A DNA stretch of 64,000 bases, from contig CAICTM010000070.1 of NCBI GenBank assembly GCA_903772945.1, positions 62,001 to 126,000 of the forward strand, given 5' to 3'. This document shows positions 1 through 9,636 of the stretch, one piece after another. The stretch comes from Seminavis robusta. Taxonomy: Eukaryota > Bacillariophyta > Bacillariophyceae > Naviculales > Naviculaceae. Numbering within the stretch: the stretch's first letter is position 1; each line of letters starts with the position of its first letter. The notes beneath the pieces are model-generated. The model saw nothing but the letters and a program-made list of their open reading frames with translations. It did not search any database and was not told the origin of the DNA. Both the position numbers and the translations under genes were made by a program.

Positions 1-961
1 GTCCAAAGGATTCCTTGTTGCCCCATTGAAGATCATCGAGCAATAGTACGACCTTTTGTACCTTTGCCAGTGCCAAAAAGAAGCTCTTCAAGGCGACCTG
101 TAAATGTACCTTGGCCATGAGACTGGTTCGATTGTCTCTACCACCACCACTGGATATGCTTTCGTCGTCATCTCCGATGGTGCTAGTGCTAGTGCTGCTA
201 AGTGAGCTGTTGGTGCTTTGGGTATCATCTTCGGCGTCCTCGTCGTCGTCTTCGGGTATCTCCATGTGTCGCTTGGAGGCATCTCTTCGTAGTTCAATGT
301 GTAGACTTCGATTGCTAACGTTCCCGAGCAGACTTCGATTGCTATTGCTGGAGTTGTTGAAGTACTGTAGATTCCGATTGCTGTGACGTTGCAGTGATCG
401 CATACTGCGTTGATTGCCGTGATCTCCAAAGAGGACGGCCATGGAAGGCACTAAACTGGACAATATCTTTTGGTGACTGGGTTCGACACTGACGCGTAAT
501 ACCTGCAAAGCGGCCATGGCCGATGCATTATCTTGATGGAGAACGTTGGATACCAATGTCGACAGACAAGTCTGAATGGTTTCCAGAGGTGTCTTACAAC
601 AGCAGGAACTGTTGCTGCCCCGTCTTGTGTTGTTATTGTTGTAGCTGTTGCTGTCAAAACTGGCCGCACCCCACCAGTACTTGGTAGCCGTATACGATTG
701 GATCGCCTTGGTGGACAGCGTCGTCTTGCCCACTCCGGATTGACCCGTAATGTAGACCACCTGATTCAAGTTCACATCCTCGTTGCTACCGATGCAAGAT
801 CGTATCTGATTCAACTGATCGTCGCGGGCAAAGAACCGATCTTCCAAAGACAAACGTTTGCAATCATGGAGACTCTGATTATTTATTATTGTCGAGTGGT
901 GACTGTTGTTGTTGTGCATGCTCGCAGACATGCTGCTGCTGTAGGAGGCGTCCAGGACCAT
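1..961 (-). CDS. P-loop (AAA/STAND-like) ATPase, N-terminal part; gene runs off the left edge
   Basis: An open frame of 320 codons without stop runs from ATG at 961 to the window edge, so the 3' part of the gene is missing. After about 40 Ser/Asn-rich residues comes LEDRFFARDDQLNQI, the usual lead-in of Orc1-like AAA modules, then a Walker A motif GQSGVGKT at residues 73-80. A low-complexity Ser/Asn/Asp insert follows, and a Walker B-like VVLLLDDLQWGN near residues 303-314, where the DDLQW form is typical of STAND/LuxR-type and cyclase-linked ATPases. The family couples nucleotide binding to signalling or complex assembly; in algae such modules often precede kinase or cyclase domains, but what follows here lies outside the window. 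The start was chosen because it is the first ATG of the frame and has a CACCATGG context (seen). The ATPase call is sound; the specific function is unknown. Confidence 0.8.
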   Translation of the reverse strand, partial: MVLDASYSSSMSASMHNNNSHHSTIINNQSLHDCKRLSLEDRFFARDDQLNQIRSCIGSNEDVNLNQVVYITGQSGVGKTTLSTKAIQSYTATKYWWGAASFDSNSYNNNNTRRGSNSSCCCKTPLETIQTCLSTLVSNVLHQDNASAMAALQVLRVSVEPSHQKILSSLVPSMAVLFGDHGNQRSMRSLQRHSNRNLQYFNNSSNSNRSLLGNVSNRSLHIELRRDASKRHMEIPEDDDEDAEDDTQSTNSSLSSTSTSTIGDDDESISSGGGRDNRTSLMAKVHLQVALKSFFLALAKVQKVVLLLDDLQWGNKESFG

Positions 962-3468
962 GGTGGATAAATAGTAATAAGATAATTGTGTTGGAAACTG
1001 ACCGAACAACAAACAAGGGTAATAGAAGAAGCAGCAAAGGCTGAATCGTTGAATATGCCTGTGGAGAGAAGTCAGATAAGGCAGCTGAGTATATACTACC
1101 CTACCGTATCTGCTCGATTACAAAAGAATTGGGTAAACAAGAGGTATCTAGGGTCTACCAGTTTGAGTGTTTGAGGGCTGAGTTAGTTGTGATGCGAGAA
1201 AAGATAGATGGCAACCTCGATTCCTCGATTGCGACGATCATGCATGTGCCATGCATCTAAAATGAGGTGCCAGTAAATGTAAAAGAGGATGGAGGCATCT
1301 GGAAACACTACATGTACTGGTACGCAGCTAACAGTACGACACGATGGAGTAACAGTGCAGTTCGATTAGTACGAGGACGACCAATACAGCTGGCAACGTA
1401 ACCACACGTGCCACTACAACAAACTCAGACACTTCAAGGGTACCATAACTACACGTGGTCATGGAAAGTAAAGTCATTTATTTATGTTTTAATGTTCTCC
1501 AGAATTACTTACTGAGCTCATTTACTGTAGCTTTGTAGAGGTACGAAGGAGACTGAATTAAAGAAATCAAGGATTCAGATTTTTGTTTTTGGCTTCTGTG
1601 CTGAGCAGAGAACTTACGGTCAGGGTGGCGGGGTAATACCGGTATCAGGTCTTCTAAAGGGACTGAAGAATCAACAATACATGGCCCATGTGCTGATGAG
1701 GTGCCGACCATTCGACTCGACTTTCTTCACTTTTGAGCTACCGTTACTTTTGCCGGCTTGACGAGCTCTTGATGTGAGGGGAAAACGAGGCAGAGGCTTG
1801 GCTTGTCCCTTTCCAACTCAAGCTCCTCTCGCTCTTGCCACCGGTACTCGCTGGCTGCCAGCCAGCTACTTTGAAAGGCAGACAAAGCTGAAACATTAGT
1901 AGGACAGGGAAAGCTATTTACTGAACTTGGCTGTACTCTCGATCGAGCCCCGAGTAGAGGATTATATAATATGTACGGTACGGTACTCACTTCTCGGAGT
2001 ACCGTACTCGTAGCTACATCAACCAGATGCATCCATCCAGTCTCCAGCAAAGGAAAGACTCTTGCCATACGGGCTAGCTAGTTGCTTACGGTACTCTACT
2101 AGCGGCTATGCCATGAAATCAATACGTTAACTTCAACCAGTCGAAGCATACATTTGTTCCTTCTTCTGCGCAAAGCAGTGGTGTTTCTATCTCCAATAGA
2201 GCGATTCCTCGTTCTTTCTGGAGTATGGCTGGCTGGACTATCTATCTAACCCCTGCTGGAAGAGCGCCGAAAGGAGGCTCACTCCTCAGGAATACGAGTG
2301 CAGTAAAGAATAAGGCACTCGATGGCGATGGCCTCCCGGTGGACCGCTGCATGCTCAAAGGAGCTTTAGAAGTTCAATTGCACAACCAGGGTCGCATTAG
2401 GTCTAAATTTTGTGAACTCCACTGAAACATTCCCCCATCTTCGTAAACAAAGATTCTGCCAGTAAAAGCTACCAGGTACCATGTATGTATGAGTAGCAAT
2501 CACGTTTACACGATCGATTTTGTCCATGCAATATGCAATCTTACAGCTGCCACAAGGTCATCATCAGATTCTGTCAACCGGTATCGTTAATGATCGCAGG
2601 ATCGCAGGTAGTAATAGGAATTAAAGAGAAGCCAAAGCAAAAACAAGGAGAAAGATTTAATTAAATAATGTTTTTGCTAAACCGGTTTTGTGGTCATTGC
2701 TGCTAAGACACTTTACCCTTTAATTATCACGCCTTTCTTCACTTCGAACCTTTTCTGTAAAAGGTGGGTGCGGAATGTCGTGGCTGGTAGGGACGTGGGG
2801 ACTGTCCGTAGGCTGGGTTGCCAGCTGGGTTGCTTTTGGTGCTTTGGTGGTTGGTGGCCAAAAACTGAACCGGCAGTGCAGAGTGCAGTGCCTTTTCATT
2901 GATCGTTTGATACTTACTTTAGAATAAAGAGGGACGAGGGGACAACGAAGAAGGCAACAACACATAAGGAACATGTTTTCCTTTCAGTCAAAAAACAAAG
3001 AAAAGCAGTGACGCAGCGACGCAGGGACCACGGGACCACACTCAACACTCAAGCAGGTCAGGAGTCTTCCTCTGCTCCCAGCCACCGCCTCAGCCGTCCG
3101 CAGGATGACATGGGCAGTTCACTAGGACTATTCAGGGACGACTAAATACACCTGAGTGTGCAGTGTCGTAACGATAGTCGAGCGTTGGGGGACAACGTGG
3201 GAAACGGTGCTATCTAGTGCACCAATCCAAAACTGTTGGCCTAAAACAGTTGGAAACCAACATTGAACTGAGTAGCCCCTAAAAAAAAGGACGCCATTGT
3301 CCTCTTCATTTGGTGGCTGCTAGCAATGTGGTTGGATTGGGTCCTGCTCCAACTGACTGATCCCTTAATAACCCTAACTCTATCTACGTTGGGAGCAAAT
3401 GTGCTTCCACATCGCTCTGCTTAGAGTCATGGCGAAAGATACTAATCCCAAGCCTGTGGATGTCCTAC
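962..3468. other. Intergenic stretch, no supported gene
   Basis: About 2.5 kb upstream of the ATPase gene. Only short frames on both strands are found, with no recognisable domain, no conserved-looking start context and no splice arrangement that extends them. The DNA holds many short palindromic words such as TACGGTACGGTA and CTAGCTAG. It is bounded on the right by the inferred left end of the Harbinger transposon. Confidence 0.6.
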
Positions 3469-3500
3469 TAAAGCCTGTCCACACAGGGTATCGGAACCAC
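3469..3500 (+). repeat. Left end of Harbinger element: TAA flank and terminal inverted repeat
   Basis: TAA at 3469-3471 is followed by a sequence containing GTCCACACAGGGTATCGG. The same sequence in inverted orientation occurs at the right end, so this is read as the left terminal inverted repeat. A GGGATCCAAG word shortly downstream matches CCAATCCAAG near the right end, extending the similarity beyond the terminal repeat. Confidence 0.65.
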
Positions 3501-3904
3501 ATACATGTACAACCATCACTCGGGATCCAAGTTTCCAAGCTTTTTTCACAAAAAAACCCCACTCGTGACTTGCCCAACTGGGTGCTGGCCAACCTCGAAA
3601 TCCAAGTGCCCACACCCATCCAACCCAACTTTTCCCTCATTCACGAGCGATTCCCATTTTTGGGAATGAAAAATCTCGCCAAAATCGCCTCCCACATGAA
3701 ATATCGAACAATCACGATTGTCGGCAATGAAGTACATGCAAGCACGCATCATTAGAATAATACAATAGTCTAAGATTAATATAGACAGAGCTATTAGCTT
3801 GTGTATGAACCATCAGTTAGCTAGGTGACTCGCTTGTTGCTTTTGGAGAGGATCAATCGATCCTCTCTTCAGTTTCATTTGTAGTTTGTTGTCGTAGTAG
3901 CACC

Positions 3905-6900
3905 ATGAGCAAGCGACCGGCACCTTCCAGCACTGATGAACGCATCACCAGGACAAGCAGTAATGAAGATAGTGAAGAGGAGTCATCTCCTGCAAGCTCT
4001 GTTGGTCAACCATGGGCCAAATCAACCACTGAGATAACGCTTTGGCAGCAGGAAAATGCTCCAAGTCCACCAGCTCTAGTTGATGCAACAAGTGCTCCTG
4101 CAGAAGAACCGTCTGCCAAATACAAGTCATGCAGCAATGCAATCTCCAACACTGCCACCGAACAGCAGAAGGCTTTCCTCTTGTGTATGGGCATTGGTCT
4201 GACCAGCGAAGATGGTAGTCGGCAACTTGGAGACCTCACAGTGGAGCCATACTGCCACCTGTACCAGCCAAAGCGAAATCCAAGCTAACGATCAAGAATC
4301 CAATGATGGCCGAAGAAGTCGTTCGACGTGCTCATGAGCGCAACATCACCAAGAAGTTCCCTCGCCCTAAGAATTGGAAGACAGATCAGTTGGTGAGCTA
4401 TCTCAAAAGCAACCCAGTTATTACTGAATCTGATATTCTCTATCTTCGCCAGCAGCAGAATGCGTTCTTTCAGGCTTGCACGAACAGCAACAAGGAGAAA
4501 GCACAACAAAGCGTTGTAGAAGAAAAGCAAGGCACCTACCGGTGGGGAGATGATCCCAATCGATACTACCGAATGATCATTGCTGCTCAAGATGACAATG
4601 TACGCAAAGCCATGGCTGATGATGGAAAATGCAAGGATCGCCAAAGAGTGGATGGTCGCAACAGTGACAAGATGCCGGATGGCTTTTACAAAGCCCTGAC
4701 AGACAAATGGAATGATGAAGAGTTCGTTGCCAAGACACCAGCACTCCCAAACCTGCATGAAGATTTCACTATCGAACATGAGATTTACCACATGGACGTC
4801 CCAAACCCAGTCAGTATTGAATTCATTACCAAGCGCTGGAAAGATTGCAAGATGCGACTTAACAGATTGGCCAATCGGTATGAGGGTAGTGGTCATGGCT
4901 TTGGACAAATCGATGGAAGGGAAGTCTTTGGTCACATGACTGAAGAGGCGCTACAAGCAGATGACAGAAAGGATTATCTGTGGCATCACTTTGGAGAACG
5001 TCCTCATCTTCTTTTACTCTAGCATCTGTCGGATGAAATGGGAATCCTCAACCATGTCATCACCAAGCTGAGCAAGAATGTCGCGGCCACAGGAGATCAG
5101 GTTGATGTTGATACCTCTGAAGCAAAGAAACCGCGTGGAAATAAAAAGACAAAGCAAGAGCAGGAGAATGAAGAAGCATTCCGCCGCGACTTGGTTGGAG
5201 CACACCAAGAACAGGCCTACCAGTTGGTCATTGAAAACCTTCAGAAAGCACAAGGAAAGCTGCATGACTACTGTCAGTGGACCTATCAATCAGTGTAATA
5301 ACATGGTAATAAGATAAGTGAGAGTGCAGTGTGCTGCTTATCTAGCTATTTGGTCTGTCCTTCGTGCAACACCCTCCCGTGATCTGGAATGGGATAGCAT
5401 TGGAGATCAAAAAATCGTGAAAGAAGAAAGACCAGTAGTGAGAGGAGCAGAACAGAAAAGTAATGTGGGAAAGGAATGGAGTGCATGCTGGAGGTAGGAA
5501 TTAGCAATAAGAATTGCCATACGAATCAGTGAAGCATTCGGTGGTTTCGTCGTACAGGTAGCAATTGTCATTGTTGTCGTAGTAATAATCGAAGTCAGTG
5601 TCATGTTGGAGTGTATGGGGATCGAGGCGTCGATCGTTGGCATCATCGTAGTAGGATTTGTCGATGTATGCACGTTGGGAGGATTCGTCGGGAGAGGGAT
5701 CATCGGTGTGCTGGTAGCATGGATCGCCATCATAGTAGGATGCGTCAGAGGATTCAGTGGTGGTGGGATCGCTGGAAGAGCTAGAGGAATCGTCCGGAGG
5801 GGGAGATGGAGTAGGCAGGTCAGCAGCATGATGATACAATGTAGGACCGTTGTAGGGAACAAATGATGCTCCGGTGGAATCGTTGTAGGGAACAAATGAT
5901 GCTCCGGTGGAATCGTTGTCAGACGTGGTGCAGAGGCTGTAAATTGAACGTGCGACCGGGGTATCGGATGGATCCAGAGACAGAAAAGATGGAACAGATG
6001 AAATCGGAGTGGCCGTTGAGGAGTTGGAAGAAGGAGAGTGGAAAGCCGTGGCACTGGTGATGGGGACACAAATTGTTGGGTCGTCATCAGCAAGGGAGTT
6101 GACCAACGGAACAGCGGAACCTGAGCGATTATTGGTGGCAATCGTGGGGTCATCATCAGGAAGGGAGTTGACCAAGGGAACAGCAGAACAAAGAGCGAAT
6201 ATTGTCGGCAGGAGAAAATAGGGAGGAAGGAGAAACCCTCCCGTGATTGGAAACGGGAGAAATGTCTGTCTTGAAAAGAATCGGTGGAGCCGAAAATAAA
6301 ATAGAGGAGACCAAAGGAGCCAAGGCAGCGGGATCAGAGGACGGTTCGGATTGTCGAGGAGTAGCCGGGGGTGGTGAGGCTGCAGGATCCAAGGGTGGCT
6401 CAGGTTGGCGTGGAGAAAATGAGGAAATCAGAGTGGGTGATGACAGGGAAGGAATAATGGGAGGGGATGGGTTTTGGTTGAAATAATTAATTTTGCGGTC
6501 AGACATGTGGGTATAGGAAGGAAGGACAACAGTGGGTTTGCCAGTGTAAAAGTCGGTCAAGCAGGAGACAGGCTTGTCAAGACAGCGACGGCGTAGGTGC
6601 TCAGTGTGGATGTAAATGGTGACAGGAGAATGGTTGAAGCCATGACGGAAGGAGTCAGTAACGTCACTGAGAGCAGCGGCAAATGAAGCAGCGGTCAAAG
6701 GCACCAGATCAGTGTTGGGAGACTCAACTGAGAGTCGGGCACTGAAGATAAGATGTTCAAAAATCTTAGACTCAGCCTGGAAGCGAGGATGGGTGGAATG
6801 TGTGGGTGAAAGGTCGCGAATAATTGCGCGGCGGAGAGCTGGTAGAAGGTCATCATCGTTCTTGAGGCAGTCCTGCGTGGTAGAATCGGTGAAGACACGG

Positions 6901-7618
6901 GCGTCTTCTTCGTAGTCTTCATCCAGGCAGAAGCAATGGCAGCCATAGGCTTCGCGGTTGAGATGAGTAGCATGGTCAACAGTGAAACGACGCTTGTCAG
7001 GATGCCAGGGAGCCTCAAAGAAGAAGTGATGAATGAAGAAACAAGGCTTCATGATGGAAGACTCGGACGAGCGTCGGTCTTCAAAAAAAGGGGTTGTCCT
7101 GTAGAATCCAAGGGGACAAGGGATTACAAACAGAGACAGGAAAGAAACGTAGCAGTTGTAGTGGTAATGGATCGGAAAAGACGGAAAGCCCAGCACAGAT
7201 GCGGGATCGGCTGCGTCGGCTGGGCGTTGTGTTGGGTGGAAGATTCGGAGATCTTCCTGCAAAGTGGCTCTGTTGCTCCCTTGAGGGGTGGAATACGAAG
7301 AGAGCAACTGTAGCAGTAGGAATATGCGTAGTTGATTAAAGAAAGCGTAGTAAGGGCGACATAACCTGTCAGTGGACCTATCAATCAGTGTAATAACATG
7401 GTAATAAGATAAGTGAGAGTGCAGTGTGCTGCTTATCTAGCTATTTGGTCTGTCCTTCGTGCAACAACTACAAATTGGATCTACTTCGCTCCAGGAGGAA
7501 CAACCCAGAGAACGATGAGGAAATCGAGTTGTTGCAGGATCTCGTAAAGGGTCAAGTCAAAAACGTCCAGCTTATTGAAGATCGCCTTGAAGCAATGCAA
7601 AAGCAGAAGGAATCTTAA
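3905..7618 (+). CDS. Harbinger accessory (Myb/SANT-like, nuclear-import/DNA-binding type) protein, interrupted by an insertion and one in-frame stop
   Basis: The best model is three exons: 3905-4182, 4242-5294 and 7441-7618, giving 502 codons in one frame. The first intron (59 nt, GTGTAT...CACAG) is needed to pass a frame change. The second is a 51-nt intron (GTAATA...TCTAG) whose sequence is now present twice around a 2-kb insertion, so splicing from 5295 to 7440 would still restore the frame. One TAG lies in frame at 5020-5022 between LLLL and HLSDEM. The protein begins with a Ser/Glu-rich tail, then has basic residues (KFPRPKNWKTDQLVSYLK), a conserved-looking core ending in WKDCKMRLNRLANRY, and a coiled-coil C-terminus (ENDEEIELLQDLVKGQ). 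Second Harbinger proteins are known to help transposase enter the nucleus and bind the ends. Assignment rests mainly on position beside the transposase. Confidence 0.65.
5271..5371. repeat. Left copy of a perfect 101-bp direct repeat
   Basis: Starts CTGTCAGTGG and ends TTCGTGCAACA; identical over 101 bp to 7366-7466. It covers the last codons of exon 2 of the accessory gene, the whole 51-nt intron (5295-5345) and the first bases of exon 3. Confidence 0.95.
5501..6175 (-). CDS. Hypothetical acidic, repeat-containing protein in the insertion
   Basis: A second minus-strand frame next to the previous one. It encodes an Asp/Ser/Tyr-rich protein with internal repeats: VNSL(P/A)DDDPTI twice and DSTGASFVPYN twice. 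The C-terminus is rich in Tyr-Asp and Asn-Asp pairs. The frame has no ATG at its upstream edge, so it may be a downstream part of the same gene as the neighbouring frame. The repeats and acidic bias are seen; the function is unknown. Confidence 0.3.
   Translation of the reverse strand: MVNSLPDDDPTIATNNRSGSAVPLVNSLADDDPTICVPITSATAFHSPSSNSSTATPISSVPSFLSLDPSDTPVARSIYSLCTTSDNDSTGASFVPYNDSTGASFVPYNGPTLYHHAADLPTPSPPPDDSSSSSSDPTTTESSDASYYDGDPCYQHTDDPSPDESSQRAYIDKSYYDDANDRRLDPHTLQHDTDFDYYYDNNDNCYLYDETTECFTDSYGNSYC
6156..7052 (-). CDS. Hypothetical protein in the insertion (Cys/Asp-rich, Pro-rich tail)
   Basis: Starting from the ATG at 7052 the frame gives about 298 residues. The N-terminal half (MKPCFFIHHFFFEAPWHPDK, then a REAYGCHCFCLDEDYEEDAR stretch) has the composition of a real folded protein. 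The last 80 residues are Pro/Ser-rich with two imperfect copies of RQxEPxxDPAA. The frame is open further upstream without an ATG, so the true start is uncertain. No known domain was recognised, and no reverse transcriptase, integrase or transposase motif is visible. Confidence 0.35.
   Translation of the reverse strand: MKPCFFIHHFFFEAPWHPDKRRFTVDHATHLNREAYGCHCFCLDEDYEEDARVFTDSTTQDCLKNDDDLLPALRRAIIRDLSPTHSTHPRFQAESKIFEHLIFSARLSVESPNTDLVPLTAASFAAALSDVTDSFRHGFNHSPVTIYIHTEHLRRRCLDKPVSCLTDFYTGKPTVVLPSYTHMSDRKINYFNQNPSPPIIPSLSSPTLISSFSPRQPEPPLDPAASPPPATPRQSEPSSDPAALAPLVSSILFSAPPILFKTDISPVSNHGRVSPSSLFSPADNIRSLFCCSLGQLPS
7366..7466. repeat. Right copy of the perfect 101-bp direct repeat
   Basis: Identical to 5271-5371, offset by 2095 bp. 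It includes the intron copy at 7390-7440 and joins directly into exon 3 of the accessory gene. Perfect identity implies a recent event. Confidence 0.95.
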
Positions 7619-7679
7619 AATGTAAGTGTCCTCATCGATCAGTGACCAGACAACCAATACTTCAACTAACACATTATAT

Positions 7680-9124
7680 CTATCGTGCTGTAATAGGAGG
7701 GCGTTCATACCCACCATCCGCCACTATTTCATGTAATACGTCCTGTGGCAACTGGCCGGATTCCTTCCTATGTCTACGTTCTTCTTGTCGGAGATGACTT
7801 CTATCCATGTCATCAAAGTGTTCTCCTCCATCCAGTATCTCTCTTGGAGCCGTACCATTTACCTCCAAGCCTCCATGCATCTCTATTTCGAACTCGTCTT
7901 GAGCCAAGGAATCCAGTCTTTCTTCTTCCTCTTCGTTATTTTGATTCAGCACATCCCTGCAGAGTCTCCTATCAATGCAGAAGTTGTGCAGCCTACACAA
8001 ACAACAGCGAGCGCAGTTATCTTTGCCAAGCCAATGCTCGCAGGCAGTGCTCTCCGCAAGATGCCCCATCTATTTACCAGCATCCCAAAGGCACACTCAA
8101 TCTTGATGCGAACTTGGGAATGGTAGAAGTTGTAGGCGTCCTTGCTACCAGAGCTGACTGCCTTGAACGGTGTGGCCATGTAAGCTGTATTCACGTAAGC
8201 GTTGTCACCAAACATGCAAAGTCCATCAGCTAACACACCGTCCTCCATCAAAAAGTACAGTGGACTTGTTACAAAGGCAAGATAGTCACTTGTGGAAGCT
8301 GGATTCTGAATGCACAGGTCAATAAACCTTGCTTCGTGGTCACAAACTGCTTGTAAGTTGAGGCCGAATCGCTTCTTCCTTCCACAGAAGAACATTTGTT
8401 GATCGCAGTCAGCCACCTCACAGTCTTTTAAGTATGGCTTCTCTGTCCAAAGCAGCATACAGTCGATGGTGCCAACACAACAGTCAAAGCCGGGAGTACT
8501 CTTCTGCTTGAAGCCTCGTGCGATAGCTTTCTGTGCAAGGTGTCCTTTGGGGAACGCAATGGCAAGCTGCTGGTGGTTCCTACATTTATTGACGGCATCA
8601 ACCACCATCCAAACACTCACAAACACCGAACTGTGAGATATTCCGTGGACAACAGCAATGTCGTAAGAAGATCCTCCAGCAAAGTACCGAAGGGCAACAC
8701 TAAGTCTGATGGAGCTACAGATCTTCCCATTGACGGCACCTATTTCTTGAGTTGCCTTTGTGCCAGGACCGGTGTTTGTGTTCCTTCTTCCTGCTGGTTT
8801 CAGGTAAGGTTTGAGTATGTAATGGAGTGCCCAGAAGTCTTCTTCAGTCATTCGAAAAGCTCTTTTGACATACCCAGGTCCCATCTCACGGAAGATACTG
8901 TGAACCATACATCTCTTTCGCTCTATAGGTGGAGTGTCATGTCTGCTGTTGATGTCACAGGCGAATCCAAACAGTCCAGGATCAACTGACAACAGCGTTG
9001 CCGACCAACCAATCAAGGTTCTAAGACGCTTTTTGACTTGGGAATCACCATCCTCCCAGTATGTCTTTCCTACTGTTGGCTCAACTAGCAACGAGATAAC
9101 AAGAAGCAACAAGAGAAGGTACAT
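7680..9124 (-). CDS. Harbinger DDE transposase (DDE_Tnp_4 type), frameshifted near its C-terminus
   Basis: The ATG at 9124 opens a 392-codon frame with the family core: a helical N-terminal part (FRMTEEDFWALHYILKPYL), then the three catalytic acids in VGTIDCMLLW, MFGDNAYV and RIKIECAFGMLVNRWGILRR. The frame then changes: the family's ALAVVC-C-RLHNFCID continues in another frame from about 7990 to the stop at 7680, consistent with the loss of one base near 7992-8000. The fragment after the shift is Glu-rich and ends ...RPPITAR. PIF/Harbinger transposases cut and paste the element at TWA sites. All three acids are present, so the break is probably recent. The start also gives a Leu-rich N-terminus that looks like a signal peptide but is probably chance. 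Confidence 0.85.
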
Positions 9125-9203
9125 GGCGCTGATTTGTGTTGAGAGCTATTATACAAGTCTACAAATCTAAAATCATATCCCACTTGGAATATTGGCCACA
9201 AGA

Positions 9204-9328
9204 CTTGGATTGGAGGGTTCGCCCTGTGTGGATAGGGTAGCCTACGTAACCCATAAAACCAGGTTTTGAGGCGTATTCTACAACTTGGATTGGAAGGAAG
9301 TTCGATACCCTGTCTGGACGCACTCTAA
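9204..9328 (-). repeat. Right end of Harbinger element: terminal repeat plus a subterminal copy, TAA flank
   Basis: Read on minus, GTCCAGACAGGGTATCGAAC lies just inside TAA (9326-9328) and is followed by CCTTCCAATCCAAG. A second, related block (CTATCCACACAGGGCGAAC then CCTCCAATCCAAG) lies at 9236-9204. Two copies at this end and one at the other suggest transposase-binding subterminal repeats, as known in PIF/Harbinger elements. The binding role is inferred. Confidence 0.6.
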
Positions 9329-9636
9329 ACACTTGGTACAGTAACATACTTAGTAGAGGAAAGGCAACGCGTAATTTGGTGGTTTCTGGTGTGGTGAAAG
9401 ATTTTCCACGGAGGTATTCCACGATAATTGAGCATTCGTTCGTGGCCGTGGATCGCCCAGAGGAACGTCACAGGCCTCAATCGCGCATCACATCATCAAC
9501 AAAGCAACCTGTGGTGACTGACAACAAAGAAACATTCTCAAACCATTCTTGTACCTACAGCAAGCAAGCAATAAGATACGCAGGCAAGGATCGAGCAAGC
9601 TATTCTGCATCGAATAAGCCACGGATACAACCAAAG

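Larger units (their letters stand above)
5372..7365. mobile_element. Unclassified 1994-bp insertion inside the Harbinger accessory gene
   Basis: This segment lies between the two 101-bp repeats and interrupts the accessory gene. Its coding content is on the minus strand, opposite to the host gene. No convincing terminal inverted repeat was found. The word ACCCTCCCGTGAT occurs at its left edge (5371) and again at 6236. It contains internal tandem duplications: a 33-bp unit around 5868-5920, and a unit of roughly 75 bp around 6060-6185. A 101-bp target duplication is far longer than any ordinary transposon makes, so it may have arrived by a repair event or as part of a larger rearrangement. The family is unknown. 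Confidence 0.55.
3472..9325. mobile_element. PIF/Harbinger DNA transposon with a nested 2-kb insertion
   Basis: The two standard Harbinger genes are present and convergent: an accessory DNA-binding-type protein on plus (3905-7618) and a DDE transposase on minus (9124-7680). Both ends carry related inverted sequence: left GTCCACACAGGGTATCG from 3477, right (read on minus) GTCCAGACAGGGTATCG ending near 9319, one mismatch in 17. Each is flanked outward, 5-6 nt away, by TAA (3469-3471 and 9326-9328), matching the 3-bp TWA target duplication known for the family. Without the nested insertion the element is about 3.8 kb, a normal size. The exact outermost bases of the inverted repeats are uncertain by a few nucleotides because the first 5-6 bases do not pair well. 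The accessory gene has an in-frame TAG and the transposase one frameshift, so this copy is probably no longer autonomous. Confidence 0.8.

Noticed and set aside
1505-2068. Two minus frames of 68 and 113 codons
   Set aside because: No domain, no good start context, composition of random DNA.
3399-3755. 118-codon plus frame at the left end of the transposon
   Set aside because: Covers the terminal repeat and has no protein-like features; explained by the element end.
4285-4935. 216-codon minus-strand frame opposite the Harbinger accessory gene
   Set aside because: Mirror of the real plus-strand coding frame; hydrophobic composition without family features.
5407-6156. 249-codon Pro/Thr-rich minus frame in the insertion
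   Set aside because: Overlaps the acidic, repeat-bearing frame in another register; its Pro/Thr bias is a by-product of that frame.
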